Positions 26,260 to 39,354 of a stretch of 64,000 bases of DNA are shown here, in pieces. The notes beneath the pieces are model-generated. The model searched no databases. It saw only the letters and a program-made list of their open reading frames with translations, and was not told where the DNA came from. The position numbers and the translations under genes were made by a program. Each line of letters begins with the position of its first letter. Within the stretch, counting starts at the first letter, position 1. This DNA comes from Eumeta japonica. Its lineage: Eukaryota > Arthropoda > Insecta > Lepidoptera > Psychidae. The stretch is from contig BGZK01000874.1 of NCBI GenBank assembly GCA_005406025.1, positions 124,001 through 188,000 of the forward strand. Reading direction: 5' to 3'.

Positions 26260-29200
26260 CGCATAGCATAAACTAACCGGCGGACAAATTCTGAAACGTT
26301 AAACCTACTCAGTCGGCAGCGCTATGACGTCATAGTTACGTCAAGATGAGAAGGCTTGCAGGCGCGCCCTCGGTTGACGTGAGTTTGAGTGTCGTTGTCG
26401 TATCACGTTTTTTATGTTATCGGCCGGAACACATTAAATCTCCAAAGATGAAGTGTGTTTTGAATACGTATCATATTCTTTGTCAGAAAGCATTTTAAAG
26501 AACAAAGAGTATATTAATATTTGTGGATCGTGAATATATTCGAAGTGCAAATACGAACTAGCGCGTCTGTTTTTACGTTACGTAAAACAAATTTATTAGA
26601 TTATTCTTGTTTCACGTTTACACTTCTTAACGATTAAAATATTTGACTGAATTGACAAAGAGTTTTAAAGCTCATAATCAAAATGCCTATGGCCGCTTTT
26701 ATTTCTTTGAATCGTATGAAGTGTTATTAGTTCACACAGATAGGCCGATAGGGGGTTGTCATTTAAGTAATTGTCACCGCGCGTGCCGACATCTGATAAG
26801 AACGGCGTTCATATTGAAAAGGCCGTGAATTAGCAAAACAACAATAACAGACATACACTTAGGTTGAATGCTACCCTTATCACAGTTTTAAGTGAACTTT
26901 GTTTTGATTGTCCCTCACGATATCATCGAGATTAAATTAAGCGTTCAATATACCATAAGTAATAAGTTGCTATTATGGCAAGATCGATGATTTTTTTTCT
27001 TTAAAGACTATTATTTACAGTGAGATGAGATATAAATTTTCTACTTAAATTTGTATTTGATAACCCTTGTAAACTACGAACTATTCTTCGGTTCCAAATG
27101 TCCGTCTTACTATCAAAGTAAAATGTCTTACTATCAAAGATTTAACAATAAATAATGTATTTAAGTTATTATGAAAACCCTTAAGTCGATTAAGTAATTT
27201 TTTCGATGTATGAATTTGGGAATATTCTTTTAAATTTACAATTATCCTTTTCCAAATTTTTCAATACCCATTGCACTTTTTTAAGAAAGGACAAACAAAT
27301 AAACAAAGCAGAATATCAGTATAGTCTTAACAATATTTATTTAAGCCTCTATCTTATTTTTGGAATTATTCAATTTATTTGGCTGTATTAATTCATTGCG
27401 GCCTTTTTGCCTTACGCTCCTGAGGCTCTCGTGCCGGTAATCGAATCATACGCTGTAACCCGTGTCACGAAATGGGCGCTCACTAAATTGTTCAACAACA
27501 CGGCCTGTCGCAAGCGTTTAAATAATATAAAAGATACGGTCCTTTTGTCACGCTTCACAGCGCTAGTGCCACGATTTATGGTTATTTAATTCCATATGAC
27601 GCACTCAGCACTTACACGCTTTTTCAGGTATCCCTGTAGGTCAATGGGTGATCGATATAAAGATAGAGCTTTTTGAGAAGAATAGTCAAGTAAAAATTAA
27701 TGAAAAAACAATAATAATTATTCTTGTAACCTGTATTAGATACAACATCAGACACCCAAATTACATATTGCATGTAACCTTACATAAATTTAAGATCATT
27801 ATTAAACAAATACTTGTTAAAAAAGGGATTTAACAAAATATTTAGAAGAAAAATGTTTTATTTTATATTTGATTTTCATTTTCTACATTTAAAGTAGAAA
27901 AAGGCTATCCTCAAATTTATAGCTCGTTTTTCTTGACTGAAAATTGCATTCTGAACGAATTGTAAATTCTCAATATAAGGACGTATCTCAAGTGTCATGT
28001 AATGACACCGACCTATGAAATATAGACTTTTTGAATGTAAATTCGTATAAATATAAACTTATAGTTATAATGCCAAATATTAATTTTAATTGGATAATAT
28101 GATTTAAATAATAGTTGTTAATTAAGATATAACCATGAAATTAAATGCGCATATAAATGCGCATTTGTTTATTATATAACGTAATTATTATTATCGATGG
28201 GTTTTCAAAGACAAACTTGTCTACCGTGGATAGATAAACCTTTAGACTTGTAATCCATTTAGAGATATTTTTTTATAAGTAACTACTGCAATTTTTTTAT
28301 GAAATATCTAAATGAATAGCTAGTTTTGTATCCCTTAATATAATATTTTAACTATGCAATATTTTATAGATCTCTATATTCTCCACATCGAATATTTGGA
28401 TTACAGGCCTGCGCTTGTCTATTTAAGATAATGTATGCGTGCCAAGCATATGTTACGATAGCTGTCATTATATTTAAGACTAGCCGTTGCCAGCCAGTAA
28501 ATGAAAATTTAGCAATGATTGTTTATGATCTCATACCTGCTCCGATGTCGATTTTGATACTTTCTCGGTAATTGCTGCTATTTTTCTAGTATTTATACAA
28601 TATATTTTATTTTTTGTCGGACAAATACATCATTTGTTGTATTACGGGAGACAATTTACCTCTATACTATTATAATCCGTTCAAGTGTTTCGGATATTAG
28701 CCAGGGCAAACAGACAAACGGCCGATCAAAAAAGTATAGATGTGCCGTAAGCACTCAGTGCTTTAAGAAAAACCATATACTATTAATAAACATAAATAAA
28801 TTAGCAATATTTTAACTTTACTTGTATTTATTTAGATGTTTTCATTTTGTAACAAAATGAGTAAATGAATGCAAGAATACAGATTTTTGTTTATCGTGTA
28901 AATTATATAATATGTGGTCGAAATTTGTATAATGGCAGTACGCATTTCATATCATATGACAGTTTTTTTCCTATCACATGTAATTATTTAAAAAATCATT
29001 ATCACGTTTTTTACTATGTTAAAGGAGTTTTTGAAATTATCGTCCTATCTAATCATTTTATGTCAGATATGTTTGAAAAATTCACAGCTTTATACACGAG
29101 TTTTGAATGTTGATTTGCCCAGTAGACGCAATATTTAAAAAAGTGCTTTTAGTTTTCTTGGAAAAATAACAATTGCACGCGTTAGCACTATTCATAGCGT

Positions 29201-30970
29201 GGTGACCAAAGTACAAGCTTCAAGAAACATCTTTCAATTTTAGACATTTTTATATGAAATCTCAAATTGTAGAGTTTCCAAGAAACATTTTACGATATTT
29301 AGATAATGATTTTAATAATTTTTCCTGAAATTTAGGGAAAAGAAGGGGTAATTTATTATATATTTAAATGTCAATTTGAATAACTTTTAAACGAGTAGGT
29401 TAATTTAAAAATGATGAAATATAATTTTTTGTATAAAATTCAACTCCGTACAAGAATATGCAATTTAAATCTGTGCATTTGTTTTTAAGTACACAATTCT
29501 AAAATTGAAAAATAAAATTATTCCCATGTTATTTAAATGAAAAGAAATTCGCGACGACTGACCGTCCTCCAAATATTAATATTGAGGGTTTCGCTTTCAA
29601 AAAATATTAAAGAGGGGATTCTGTACAATAAATAATTAATTGCGGTCATGGGTATACACAACACTCCCAATGCGACAGCATTTTCCTTTAGAAAAGAGAA
29701 ATTATAAGCAATGAGCATCCGCAAATAAGAAGAACGTTGTACAAACAAATACAAAGTTTGTCGGAACATATACAACTGCTGCCGAAACGAACGGGCCGGT
29801 TAACATTTCGAACAATGCGCCACGCTTGATAAACTACATATAGTTACGAGTTCTGCAGTGTTATTTATGAGGCGCTACTGTGTGAGATACAGCCCCCCGA
29901 AATGTCATCTCGCAAATGTGGTAAATAAAAAATAGCATTTGAACTAAATGCCAATGCGGCATTTGGAGCGTCGCGGGCGCGCGCGCGGGCGCAGGGCGTG
30001 TGTAGCCCCCTTTGTCTGCCCATCGTTTAATTTCACCGATAAGCATCGACACTTCACTAATGTCCGTTTCGGAGTGTCTGTCCTGGCTGTCGAAGTTTAA
30101 TTTTATTATTGCGTAACCATTACGCGTGTACGCGCGTACGCATGATGAATGGGAAAAATTGAGTACATCGTATAGTAATAACTTAGTAATTTACGACAGT
30201 TACCTAATTTCTTTTTCGGCGTTAGAAAAATGGTCTAAATTTTAATTTTTTTCATTTCTATGGTCAAATTCGTTTAGACCTCTGCTAGTACTAGTTTTAT
30301 ACATATAATATTAAAATTTAATTACATATTTATGGTATATAATAGACTACCAAGAATGGTTGTAAACAAAAAGATATTAAATTTCGTCCAGAAAACCATT
30401 GAAAATACTACTGTTCTTATTGTATCGTTTAATTTCCTTCAGATGTTACGTAGCTTACAAAATATAATACTACTAATACTAATTATAAAAAATATAATAT
30501 AAAATATAATACTAATTGATGTTTCACGTCAAACATTCAATTTCATTATTGGATTAATATAAACATACCTATACACTTTTTCAGAGTTTTCACGTTACAT
30601 ATATTATGTATGTGTATAAAAAAACTTGAGAAACACTCATTGGAGAAAATCTCATTTTCATATCGATTTGTGACATTATGCGATACTCTAGTCAATTCAA
30701 TATTTTTAGCTGAGACACGTTTTCTTATTTAGTTAAAAATAAGAAAAAAATTTATTTATTTAAAGACAAGATTTTAATATACTAATCTGTCTAGAGATGA
30801 GATGCACACGCACATAAGTATCTCTTCTATAGATTTCAGAGATTTTGTCTGGGGGAGGGGGGAATCTGTCCAGCTGAACTAACCACACCCATTTCATGAG
30901 AGGCCATAACTGTCGCCTATTTAATAATGCAGTTCATTCCTTCTCCTTTCTATCTTATTATTTTTATAGT
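26260..30970. other. Gene-free interval with scattered GC-rich islands
   Basis: AT-rich background with less AT-rich, non-repetitive islands at 26,300-26,430, 26,680-26,830, 27,400-27,620 and 29,770-30,160 (the last with a run of alternating GC near 29,975). No frame carries a motif. They may be regulatory DNA of the neighbouring developmental gene. Confidence 0.35.
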
Positions 30971-31130
30971 AAAGTTAAAAATCCAATGGAGCATTTAAAT
31001 TAATACTAGTTTTCGCGTTAGCCTATAAGCGTCTCTAAACCCGTATCTATATGGGTAGATCTTCAAAATTTGGTTAACTTGATGTTACTAGCGATTTTTA
31101 CGTATTTACATCTATTTTATCCATTATTTG

Positions 31131-31176
31131 CAACTACTAAACGATATAACGATATAACGATATCGTTTAGTAGTTG
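31131..31176. repeat. Perfect 17 bp stem-loop
   Basis: CAACTACTAAACGATAT and its exact complement ATATCGTTTAGTAGTTG flank a 12-base loop made of AACGAT repeats. It lies just inside the left flank of the 31-34 kb element. Confidence 0.85.
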
Positions 31177-31920
31177 ACGATAAAGTCCATTTAATTAGGT
31201 CACTCATTATGATTTAAAACTCAATATTTTTTATTTCCGAAAATCGCTTCTTTCTACTCCAAATATCAGTCCCTAGCCATGTAAGATGTCCCAAATTTAG
31301 CAAGCACTTCATTGTCAGTCTAATTCTATATATAATATTATGATTTAAGTCACTTAAACACGTTTAATATTACATTACTGGCCTTTTCATTGTGATTTAA
31401 TTATTTATAACAATATTTTTATCAAATTATTCCAAGTCACAAAGTGTAAGCTTTAAAAAATATCAGTCCCTAGCTATTTGTGAAATTCAAAAATGCATGG
31501 CAACTAAGTTAATGGCATTTATCAAAACATACTCAAGCAAAAGTATCCATGTGAAGTTAGTTTAAATACGACCTATGCCGCGTCCATCATTTTGTTTTAG
31601 CGTGGTTGCCGACTTTGTTACGGAAATATGCCCTGTGCCAGTCAAACTCTCAGATCTTAGGTAAGTCGTTTCAAAGATAGTTAATTTTATTAATTTAAAA
31701 TTGTTGTTATTACTTATTGTTAATTTGAGCTTTGATCTGCTGGTTTTGATGTTTACTTTAAATCATAGGCTACGTTTGATTTTGCTTTGATTCGTCAGTC
31801 CCTAGATCGTCAGGCCCTTGGTGTAAAAGTGACTAAGGACTGACGTCACACCTAGGGATTGACGGTTATACTGCATAATGCATGATATTAATCATAAAAT
31901 CCGTGTATTTGTTGTAGAAT

Positions 31921-33074
31921 ATGGCGCTTAGAAAGAAAACATTTCTCTCCAAAGAGGAACTCGCAAAAAAAGTCTGAACAGGCCAAAGTCTGAACAGGTC
32001 TGGAAAAAATTAAAAAACGACCCTGACTTTCTGGCTGAGTACAAAGAAAAGGAACGACAGAAATATCTAAAGAAAAAGGACAAAGAAAATGTGTGATGTG
32101 TGCATACCGTGGTAGTTTACACAAAGGGTAAAACAACTTCTTATCGCACAATGCCGACGCTATTTGGGCACATTTGCAGCCTGTGCTCAGGGCTGTGCCT
32201 CTTTCAGTAGAAAACTTGCATTTCTTGAGTGACGTTCCTGTGACCCAATATCGAAATAAAACTATGTTTTATATTTTGAGGTGCAGAATTCAGGACTTTT
32301 ATCCACTTACTATGAATTACACGTGGAATTTCCATGAGATGGAGCATGGTAAAGGTGCCCCAGAGGGGATCGGAGCGACTTGCAAAAGTAGTGCGCGTCA
32401 ACTCATAGCTCAGAAAGGTCACATTACAAACTTATACGATCTTGTGAGTATACTCCGAGAAAGGCGTCCAACTATACTGTTATCGAAAATTCTGAAATAA
32501 CAAATATCAACAAAATGATCAAGGAGCACGAGAAAGAGTAGAAACCATTTAAAGGCACTCAGTGCACCAAGTCTCGGGTGATATTTATAACCCGAATAAT
32601 TTTGTCTTGAAATCACTAAGTTGCTTCTGTGATAATGTCGGATGTAATCATAATAAGTTAGGGACTATAACGTACCAAAGAGATGCAAAGCGGATTCAAG
32701 TTCAAGATGTTTTCACGGGTTCTGTAGATGATGTGCCATTAGTGAGCATAAGCCAGGATGCGCAAGAAAAGTCTAAAACAAGCTATGACAGTGGAGATTA
32801 TGTTCTAATCAAGTTAATTATGAAGAGAAAAGAATACAGATATTCCGCGATTTGCTCCAAATATGACGATGAAGATGGAGAGCTAACAGTTACATTCCTT
32901 GAAGTATACAATGCTATTGGCACAGAATTTCAAATAAATGAGAATGATATCGCTGACGTGCCTTACGAAGATGTCTTACAGAAACTGCCAGTTCCTAACC
33001 TAATAGTCAAGAGTGAAACAGTATTTTACAAATTTAAGAAACCTGTTAACGTTTATGAAAAGCAGAATATATAG
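31921..33074 (+). pseudogene. Broken gene of an insect transposon-associated family
   Basis: Three plus-strand pieces appear to derive from one protein. Piece 1 (31,921-32,096) starts MALRKKTFLSKEELAKK, is shifted by a tandem duplication of GTCTGAACAGG, and continues as a highly charged segment WKKLKNDPDFLAEYKEKER. Piece 2 (about 32,150-32,500) reads QPVLRAVPLSVENLHFLSD and NYTWNFHEMEHGKGAPEGIG, the His-Gly-Lys-Gly-Ala-Pro-x-Gly motif of a widespread multicopy insect protein family. After a frameshift and one stop, piece 3 (32,562-33,074, 170 codons) has a CFCDNVGCNH cysteine cluster followed by an acidic C-terminal part. The family occurs in many dispersed copies, which suggests a mobile element. 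The exact superfamily is not something I can fix from sequence alone. Confidence 0.6.
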
Positions 33075-33784
33075 TGATGTATTTAGTCTTTGTGATTAAT
33101 AAGAGAAAGACTGAATATTACGTTCAAATTATAATTTTGTTACTTAAAAAGCTGATTTTTAAAATATTGTTAATTGCTTAAAATTTATTAGTATGTAAGT
33201 ACTAAACTCAAAGTACCTACAGTTTAATTGCTAAGAAACATTGTAGTTAATGAAAGGAAGCCTGTGATTGTAACTTTTAAGTTTACTCAATAGTTCATAC
33301 ATTTTGATTACTGGGGAGATAAGTAAGTAATAAGTATTACTGATATAAAAAAATAGCTTGTTAAAAATTTACAAAAAAAAACTATCTCAATATATTAGAT
33401 ATTTTTGAGACTGAAACTAGGCTACGATACAAAATTTAAGATAATAGAAACAATACTACTAAGACGAACCATACAAAATAACTTATATTTTTAATATTTG
33501 TTATAGTTATTTTGTAATAAAAATGTTATTAAACACACTAATCCTGTTTGGCTTCAGTCTCTGTAAGGTCTCATCAGCCCCTAGAAACTTAATATCAAAA
33601 AACCTTGAATTTCTCATTAAATACTTAGTAAAGTGACTGGCCTTTTCAGATGCAACAAAGTAGATATTACACCTACAATATATAATTATAACTTTACTGA
33701 AAACCATCTAAAAACACCTTTATCAAAATTAGGTCCTAAGTTAACCAAATTTTCAAGACCCACTCATATATACATATATTGAAA

Positions 33785-33870
33785 TTCATCAAAATAGGCT
33801 TTGGCGTGAAAGCGTAATAAACAAAGTCACTTTCGCATTTATAATGTAATATTAATGGGATTATAAACAA
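33785..33870 (-). repeat. Lepidopteran interspersed repeat copy
   Basis: Read on the minus strand it gives ATTATAAATGCGAAAGTGAC followed by TTACGCTTTCACGCC and TTTTGATGAATTTC, a very common lepidopteran repeat start. It is related to the copy at 16,610. Confidence 0.65.
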
Positions 33871-34635
33871 AAAAAATCTGGTGTGTGTCTATCTTTGAAC
33901 TTTAAACAAATTTAGATAAAGTATGGAAAAAAAAAACATGTGATAATATACTCGGGAAAGTACTTTTTATCGTGGGAAAATATCTAATTCCGACTGGAAT
34001 ACTTTAGTATTTAATTAGAGTGGTGGATGGATACATATAAAAGGAAAAATAGAAATACATTAAGCATAAGATATGTATTTATATTTCTTTACTATCATAT
34101 TTTAATAAGCTTAAACAAGCTTTAGCTTCCTATGTTTTTGGCTGATTCGGCTTAACACGCGCGATATTCGTTTGCGTAAAAGGCATGATAGGTGCAATAA
34201 AACGAATGCAGTGCGTGTCGTGACAGAAAACTATACTAATGTGTGAAAGTCTATCAAAATTACTTTGCGTTTCGAACATTTTGTATTTCACAATGCGAGT
34301 ATTATAATTCTTGTGTTATGAACTGTAAAAACAATGGCACAAATGGTCGGTGTATATTTGTGTATATTCTTACATATTGTGCAATAGTTATAAATTAATG
34401 TATTCATTAAATAAAATAAATATAAAAAATCTTTTACAAAGCGCCATTTAATTCGCATATTAAGTAAATGCAAGCCTTGTTATTTTATGGAAAACAAACT
34501 ATTTGAGATACTTAATCCCAAGCAATTGCGAACAGCAGCGGCGCTGCTGTTGTGCACACAGCCAATAATTACATATCTACTCGTAAACTGTGAAAGACGA
34601 GAGGTGATTTTGATAAAATATAGTTTACAAAAAGT
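33871..34635. other. AT-rich gene-free interval
   Basis: No coding or repeat feature recognised. A short CAGCAGCGGCGCTGCTG palindrome lies at about 34,533. Confidence 0.4.
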
Positions 34636-34855
34636 AAAAAACACGCTTTTAAAGCACATCAAACTAAAAAATGAAAAATAATTCTGAATATGAGCCGAAA
34701 AAAATAATAAACAATGACGAAAAATACTAGTATTATTGTGGAAAAACCGTGGGTTGCTCTTTAGACGATTTTCGTCATTGTTTATTATTTTTTTCGGCTC
34801 ATATTCAGAATTATTTTTCACTTTTTAGTTTGATGTGCTTTAAAAGCGTGTTTTT
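34636..34855. repeat. Long inverted repeat, 87-89 bp arms
   Basis: The left arm (34,636-34,724) runs from AAAAACACGCTTTTAAAGC to CAATGACGAAAA. The right arm (34,769-34,855) is its almost exact reverse complement, with about one substitution and one or two small length differences. The spacer is 44 bases. A transcript through this would fold into a long hairpin. Part of the right arm (TTTTCACTTTTTAGTT) is repeated again at 34,878. Confidence 0.9.
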
Positions 34856-34953
34856 CAGTTTTTTTAAACCATATTCATTTTTCACTTTTTAGTTGGATTG
34901 ATTGTTAAAAATTTGTAATTTTTAACAGTACAATAGTTGAATTAATAATAATG

Positions 34954-35013
34954 CTTATTATTGTTACTAAATTCTATTACAAAACAGTAATAGAATTTAG
35001 TAACAGTAATAAG
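34954..35013. repeat. 27 bp stem-loop with one mismatch
   Basis: CTTATTATTGTTACTAAATTC... (34,954-34,980) pairs with 34,987-35,013 across a six-base loop AAAACA. It lies about 100 bases from the longer inverted repeat, which makes a cluster of foldback structures. Confidence 0.88.
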
Positions 35014-35149
35014 TCACTTGCTCTCACGCAGACGATACGTGACGAAATTATTCGATCCTGGCGATCCTGATCAGGATAATGAGATAAACTTATCAATTTA
35101 TTGTATTGTCACCGGTTCTTGATATGGGTACAAACTTTAAATTAAACCT

Positions 35150-35245
35150 GTTCGCGTAAAGTAGGACAAAATCAAATGTAAAGGAGTCGGTTACATACAT
35201 ACATACAGGTGAAGCTAATAAAAGCGTGTTAAAAATGATAATGGA
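35150..35245. repeat. Interspersed repeat tail with (TACA)n
   Basis: GTTACATACATACATACAGG followed by TGAAGCTAATAAAAGCGTG is a phrase I associate with the 3' part of a common lepidopteran LINE/SINE family. The microsatellite is short. Confidence 0.45.
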
Positions 35246-38200
35246 CGAATTAGTTACACGGAGATTTGTATCGAATCTTAAATAAAAAACCATTAAACAG
35301 CAAATAACTCTTCAATACTATTGATTTCCCTAGGATGAGCAAAGAAGTTTCTAAGGTTTGCACCGCCCAGGGTTGCTCCCTCCCCACTTTAGCTACGCCT
35401 ACGAGAATCAGAGAAGTAATCCAACTGAGAGGCAATAAATATGTAAAAATAAATTTAACATGAAATAATTTTACCACCGTCAGAAATTGAAAATGTTTAT
35501 ATTTTGTAAAATAATAAGCTCTTGACTTAGGACGGTATTGCCTGGCTGGATTGTTTCAATTTTTAAATCGCCCTTTTAGGTCCCCGCGCAAATAAATCAT
35601 CCACGCCATCTGCCAAACGGCGGCATGATTTTATACGCGAGAAAAGCCACGTACAAAATAGGCGGTGTTTCTTTTTAATGAGAAAGATTATTTTTGTTAT
35701 AAAAAATATAAATTTATCTCAACCGTGGCCAATGAAAATTGAACTAGCATAGGTGTTATTGTAGATGCACATTTTGCTCCAAATCGTTAACCGGATGTAA
35801 TTAAATAAAATATTTTCTCACTTTTCACTAAATTTATTCAACAAACAATTCTCCTGCGTTATTAAAAGTCGTCTGATTGTTGCTCTGCCATAAATTAAAT
35901 ACGAATTACAAATAGGTGTAAACAAATAATTTCTCAGCATTTTCACACAAAAAGGAAATTATGTTATAAGCATAAATGTTTTATGGGCTATGGCATCCCA
36001 GGAAGATCCAATGATATCAATAAGAATGAAGTGAGTTTGACCGAAAAATAATTATTTCGTAGTTCTAATTGATCGTAAATATAATAACGTCCCTTAAAAT
36101 CGACAAGAAACGGCACAAACTGTAAGCTTGATTTGACACAATCCAGTCAACAATGTTATATTCATGAATAAAAGTAATCTTATGTGTCGAGGGATTCCTA
36201 GATTAGATTTTAAGACGTATTTCAAGTGTTATTTTGTAACCTATGAAATAAGGACATTTTAAATTTGAATTACAATAGTACACCAATACGAAATTAGGCG
36301 GCGTCTCTTATGATCACGGTCGTAAGATGTTTAAAAACATGGACAAGGAAATTTGAGAGAAAACCCGAATAACGTGTAGAAAGGTTAATTTTATTTTACC
36401 TACAAATTTAAACCGAATAGAAATCGAAACAAAAGTATTATTATTGGTGCGGATATCCACTTTTTATTTGTTCAACGCTTTACAATGCTTATTAATATTT
36501 TATGCTTGTTAAGGCTAAATACTTACAAATAAATATAGGTTTTAGCTGCGGCTCGCCTGCTTGGATATAGAAATCCTCCCTCTTTAACGTTAAAGCGATT
36601 CCAATACGTTCGCGGTCTCGCTCTCGATTTTGAAGCGTGAAGAGTCGTGGGACTGGATTTATGGGTGTCCCGCGTCGCTTCTGCGATTCGGTCCGTGTGA
36701 AAAGAACGTCCGCGGGGCCATGGGAGATGTTGGGATCGTCCCTATGCATTGTATAGTCCCATTCACGACATTTCAAAATAGAAGTGACCCCCACAATAAT
36801 TCAATTCGAGTACTGATGAAAAAAGTGTGGATTTGCAACAATACCTATAAATACATTGGAAAATCGTGTTAGAACTTTCCGCTGCTGTAACTCAGAGAGG
36901 GAAAAATCCTATAAGTTCGAAACGTAGATATTTTTGTTATTTCACGTTCTGAACATTTGCAAGAAATTTTTGTTACGCTGTAACAAACGGAACCCTAAAA
37001 AAATATGAAATTTGAGATTTTTTTTAATTTTATAAAAAAAATAAAAAAATAAAATTTTTACTATTTATTGAATAATGTCAGACCAACAACTCGCAACTTT
37101 TCTGGCATTTGTAACATTTTCGAATACGTTTGACAGGGCAAATAACAAAGAAGCATCAAGCATCAAAAACCTTTGAAATTGTTCTGGCACAAAAATGATG
37201 GAAGCCTGTTTTTTCCTTTTCTATCTATTGATGGCATCGCTGTGAAACCGTGCTGTGATTTGCAACACTCTGGTAACAATCGGAAACCAAGTCATATAAT
37301 TAATTTAGGGTCGTGCAGTGCCCACACGGGCGCCGGCAGGGTCGGCGCGGGGCGGGCGGAGTGCGCGGGCAACGGCCCGTGGCCATACATACCATGATTC
37401 TAGTAAAAATAAATTTCTAGAAAAAAAGAAATCGCTTTCAAAAACCCATTTGTTGTTTTTTGTAATTATTTGCATAGGTTATTGAACGCGATTTTTATTT
37501 CTTATTTTTGTATTTATTTTATTTCGTATTTTTTAATTATCGAGTAAGTATAACTTTATGATTCATTTATAAATTAATTACTGTTATTGATTAAGCCATT
37601 GTAAATAAAATTGGCCAGACGTCTCCTTTACGTAGGTTTTACTAATCGCCAATGAAAAGTAGTTTTTGGCGTCAAATCGCAGTATTGTTCCCTAACTTCT
37701 AACCGTTAAGAAGTGCTGTGTCTTCCATCATCATCTCAGTAGCATGAGATGATAACTACCGGACGCAAAAACTTGAATAACTAAAAGAAAAATCTCAAAC
37801 ATTCTATATTTGCGTATAATATTTGAGGGTGATCCTCGATTTTCTTGAGATCTCATTATCAGATCCCGATTCGATGACTGTGGGACAACTTCGGGAGTAT
37901 ATCCTAACGAAGAAAAATAAATTTCAAAATTGATCGACAAATACCGTTGAACATACACAAAAAAATACACCCAGACGAACATAGAACCTTCTCCTTTTTG
38001 TTCAGTCGGTTAAAAGGTGTTTGAGTGAGTTTTAGTGGTCGCACCACCCAAAGAACCATTGCCGTCGGCGGGAGACGAATCTCACGCAACAAAACTTTTT
38101 CTAACCGAAACTTACTCTACCGATATCATAAAAAATGTCTGGTTATTGAATCGACAAAGTCTCAAATGCTAAATCAACCGGACTATTATCGATTATTTTA

Positions 38201-39354
38201 CAATGTCGCGCATGTGACCGCGTTGTTTATACACACGGGTGCAATAACTAGTGTCGGGCTTTATGTGACTCCGAAACCTAAAATTATCTATCACATCGGA
38301 CTAATAATATGAAAATGATCAAATGGATTTGAAAATACAGTTATCATTGAACGCTGAAACTATTGAACGAGTTGCTATTAAACTTGGAACACTAAAAACC
38401 AAAAAATATAATATAGTCCATATTACTAAGAGTTAGCACAGTTTCATGTCAGTGAAAAAAAATTCAGAAGCGCTTCAAAAGTTTCAGAGATTACGCCCTA
38501 CAAACAAACAAATTTTACTTTTTCGCAACATTAGTTCAGGTAAGTTATTACTTCGTTTATACTTTTATTGCGATTCTGGCATATGGATTTACATCCAGAC
38601 AGACAGACAGAGGTCCTTTGCAGAGTACATAGCCCTAGTTGTCTGCCGGGACGAGGTCCCGCGGGGCGGCTGTAGTTAATTACACGCTTCGCACGCGCGC
38701 ACAATACGCCGCCATCCGACTACCCGCGTACCGACCTGTTATTTCAATACGGCTAAGAGAATGGTTTTCGATTTAAAACGATTTTGAGGGTGTCGTCGAG
38801 AATTTGATTACTGCAACCTCATTATATGACAATGGGAATGTATTGAATTATTTTTGGGTTTCAATTAAAATTTTCAAAAATATAACAAACGTGTTGCTCA
38901 CTGTCCGTCCGCGCGCCGGTTTGCTATATTAGTTATTCTGAAAGTGATTTCATATTTATAGTGTCTATTAAATTTTCGCTAAAGTATGGTTATAGAATAG
39001 ACAAGGAAAAATATAATAATTCGATTGATAAATATCTACACTTCTATTGGTATTTTTAATTCGATTTCAGTTTTACTAAATTGTAAGCTATGTTTACACA
39101 CGTAAAAGAAATGGAAAGTTAAATACTACGCATACTATTAAAATGTCAGAACTTATTGTTTTGAAGAATATTTTATTTTTAATATTAGACGTAAAAAAAT
39201 ACATTAATATCTTATGAGTTCTCTTGTACAGCCTATCTTATTGTGGAAAGACCCTAAAGGCAATCACGGAAGTCATTTCGTGGTAAAAATTAATTGCACT
39301 GAAAATTCATTGGATTGAAAATGCGTGTGGTCTCGTGTTATTTCATTCAGTATT
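35246..39354. other. Gene-free interval with GC-rich islands
   Basis: Islands of raised GC occur at 35,570-35,660, 36,590-36,800, 37,310-37,400 (strongly CpG-rich) and 38,620-38,740. The 36.5-36.8 kb island has open frames on both strands (100 and 80 codons) without any motif. A (CAGA)n run lies near 38,597. I do not support a gene here. Confidence 0.35.

Larger units (their letters stand above)
30975..33870. mobile_element. Degenerate gene-bearing element with inverted flanks
   Basis: TATATGGGTAGATCTTCAAA plus ATTTGGTTAACTT at about 31,048-31,080 is matched in reverse complement at 33,737-33,769 (29 of 33 bases). Weaker similarity continues outward to about 30,975 and 33,870. Between the flanks lie decayed protein-coding pieces on the plus strand. 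The right flank matches a common lepidopteran interspersed repeat, so the flanks could be two unrelated inverted copies rather than true termini. Confidence 0.4.

Noticed and set aside
32562..33074. 170-codon ORF as an intact gene
   Set aside because: It continues the reading of the broken gene upstream after a frameshift and starts at a non-ATG codon, so it is treated as part of a pseudogene.
34480..34821. 113-codon minus-strand ORF
   Set aside because: It runs through the long inverted repeat, has poly-Phe and poly-Asn composition and no start or motif support.
36492..36872. Open frames of 100 (minus) and 80 (plus) codons
   Set aside because: Both strands are open over the same GC-richer island and neither shows a recognisable motif or splice sites.
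38025..38312. 95-codon plus-strand ORF
   Set aside because: The peptide has no motif and the base composition is like the surrounding non-coding DNA.
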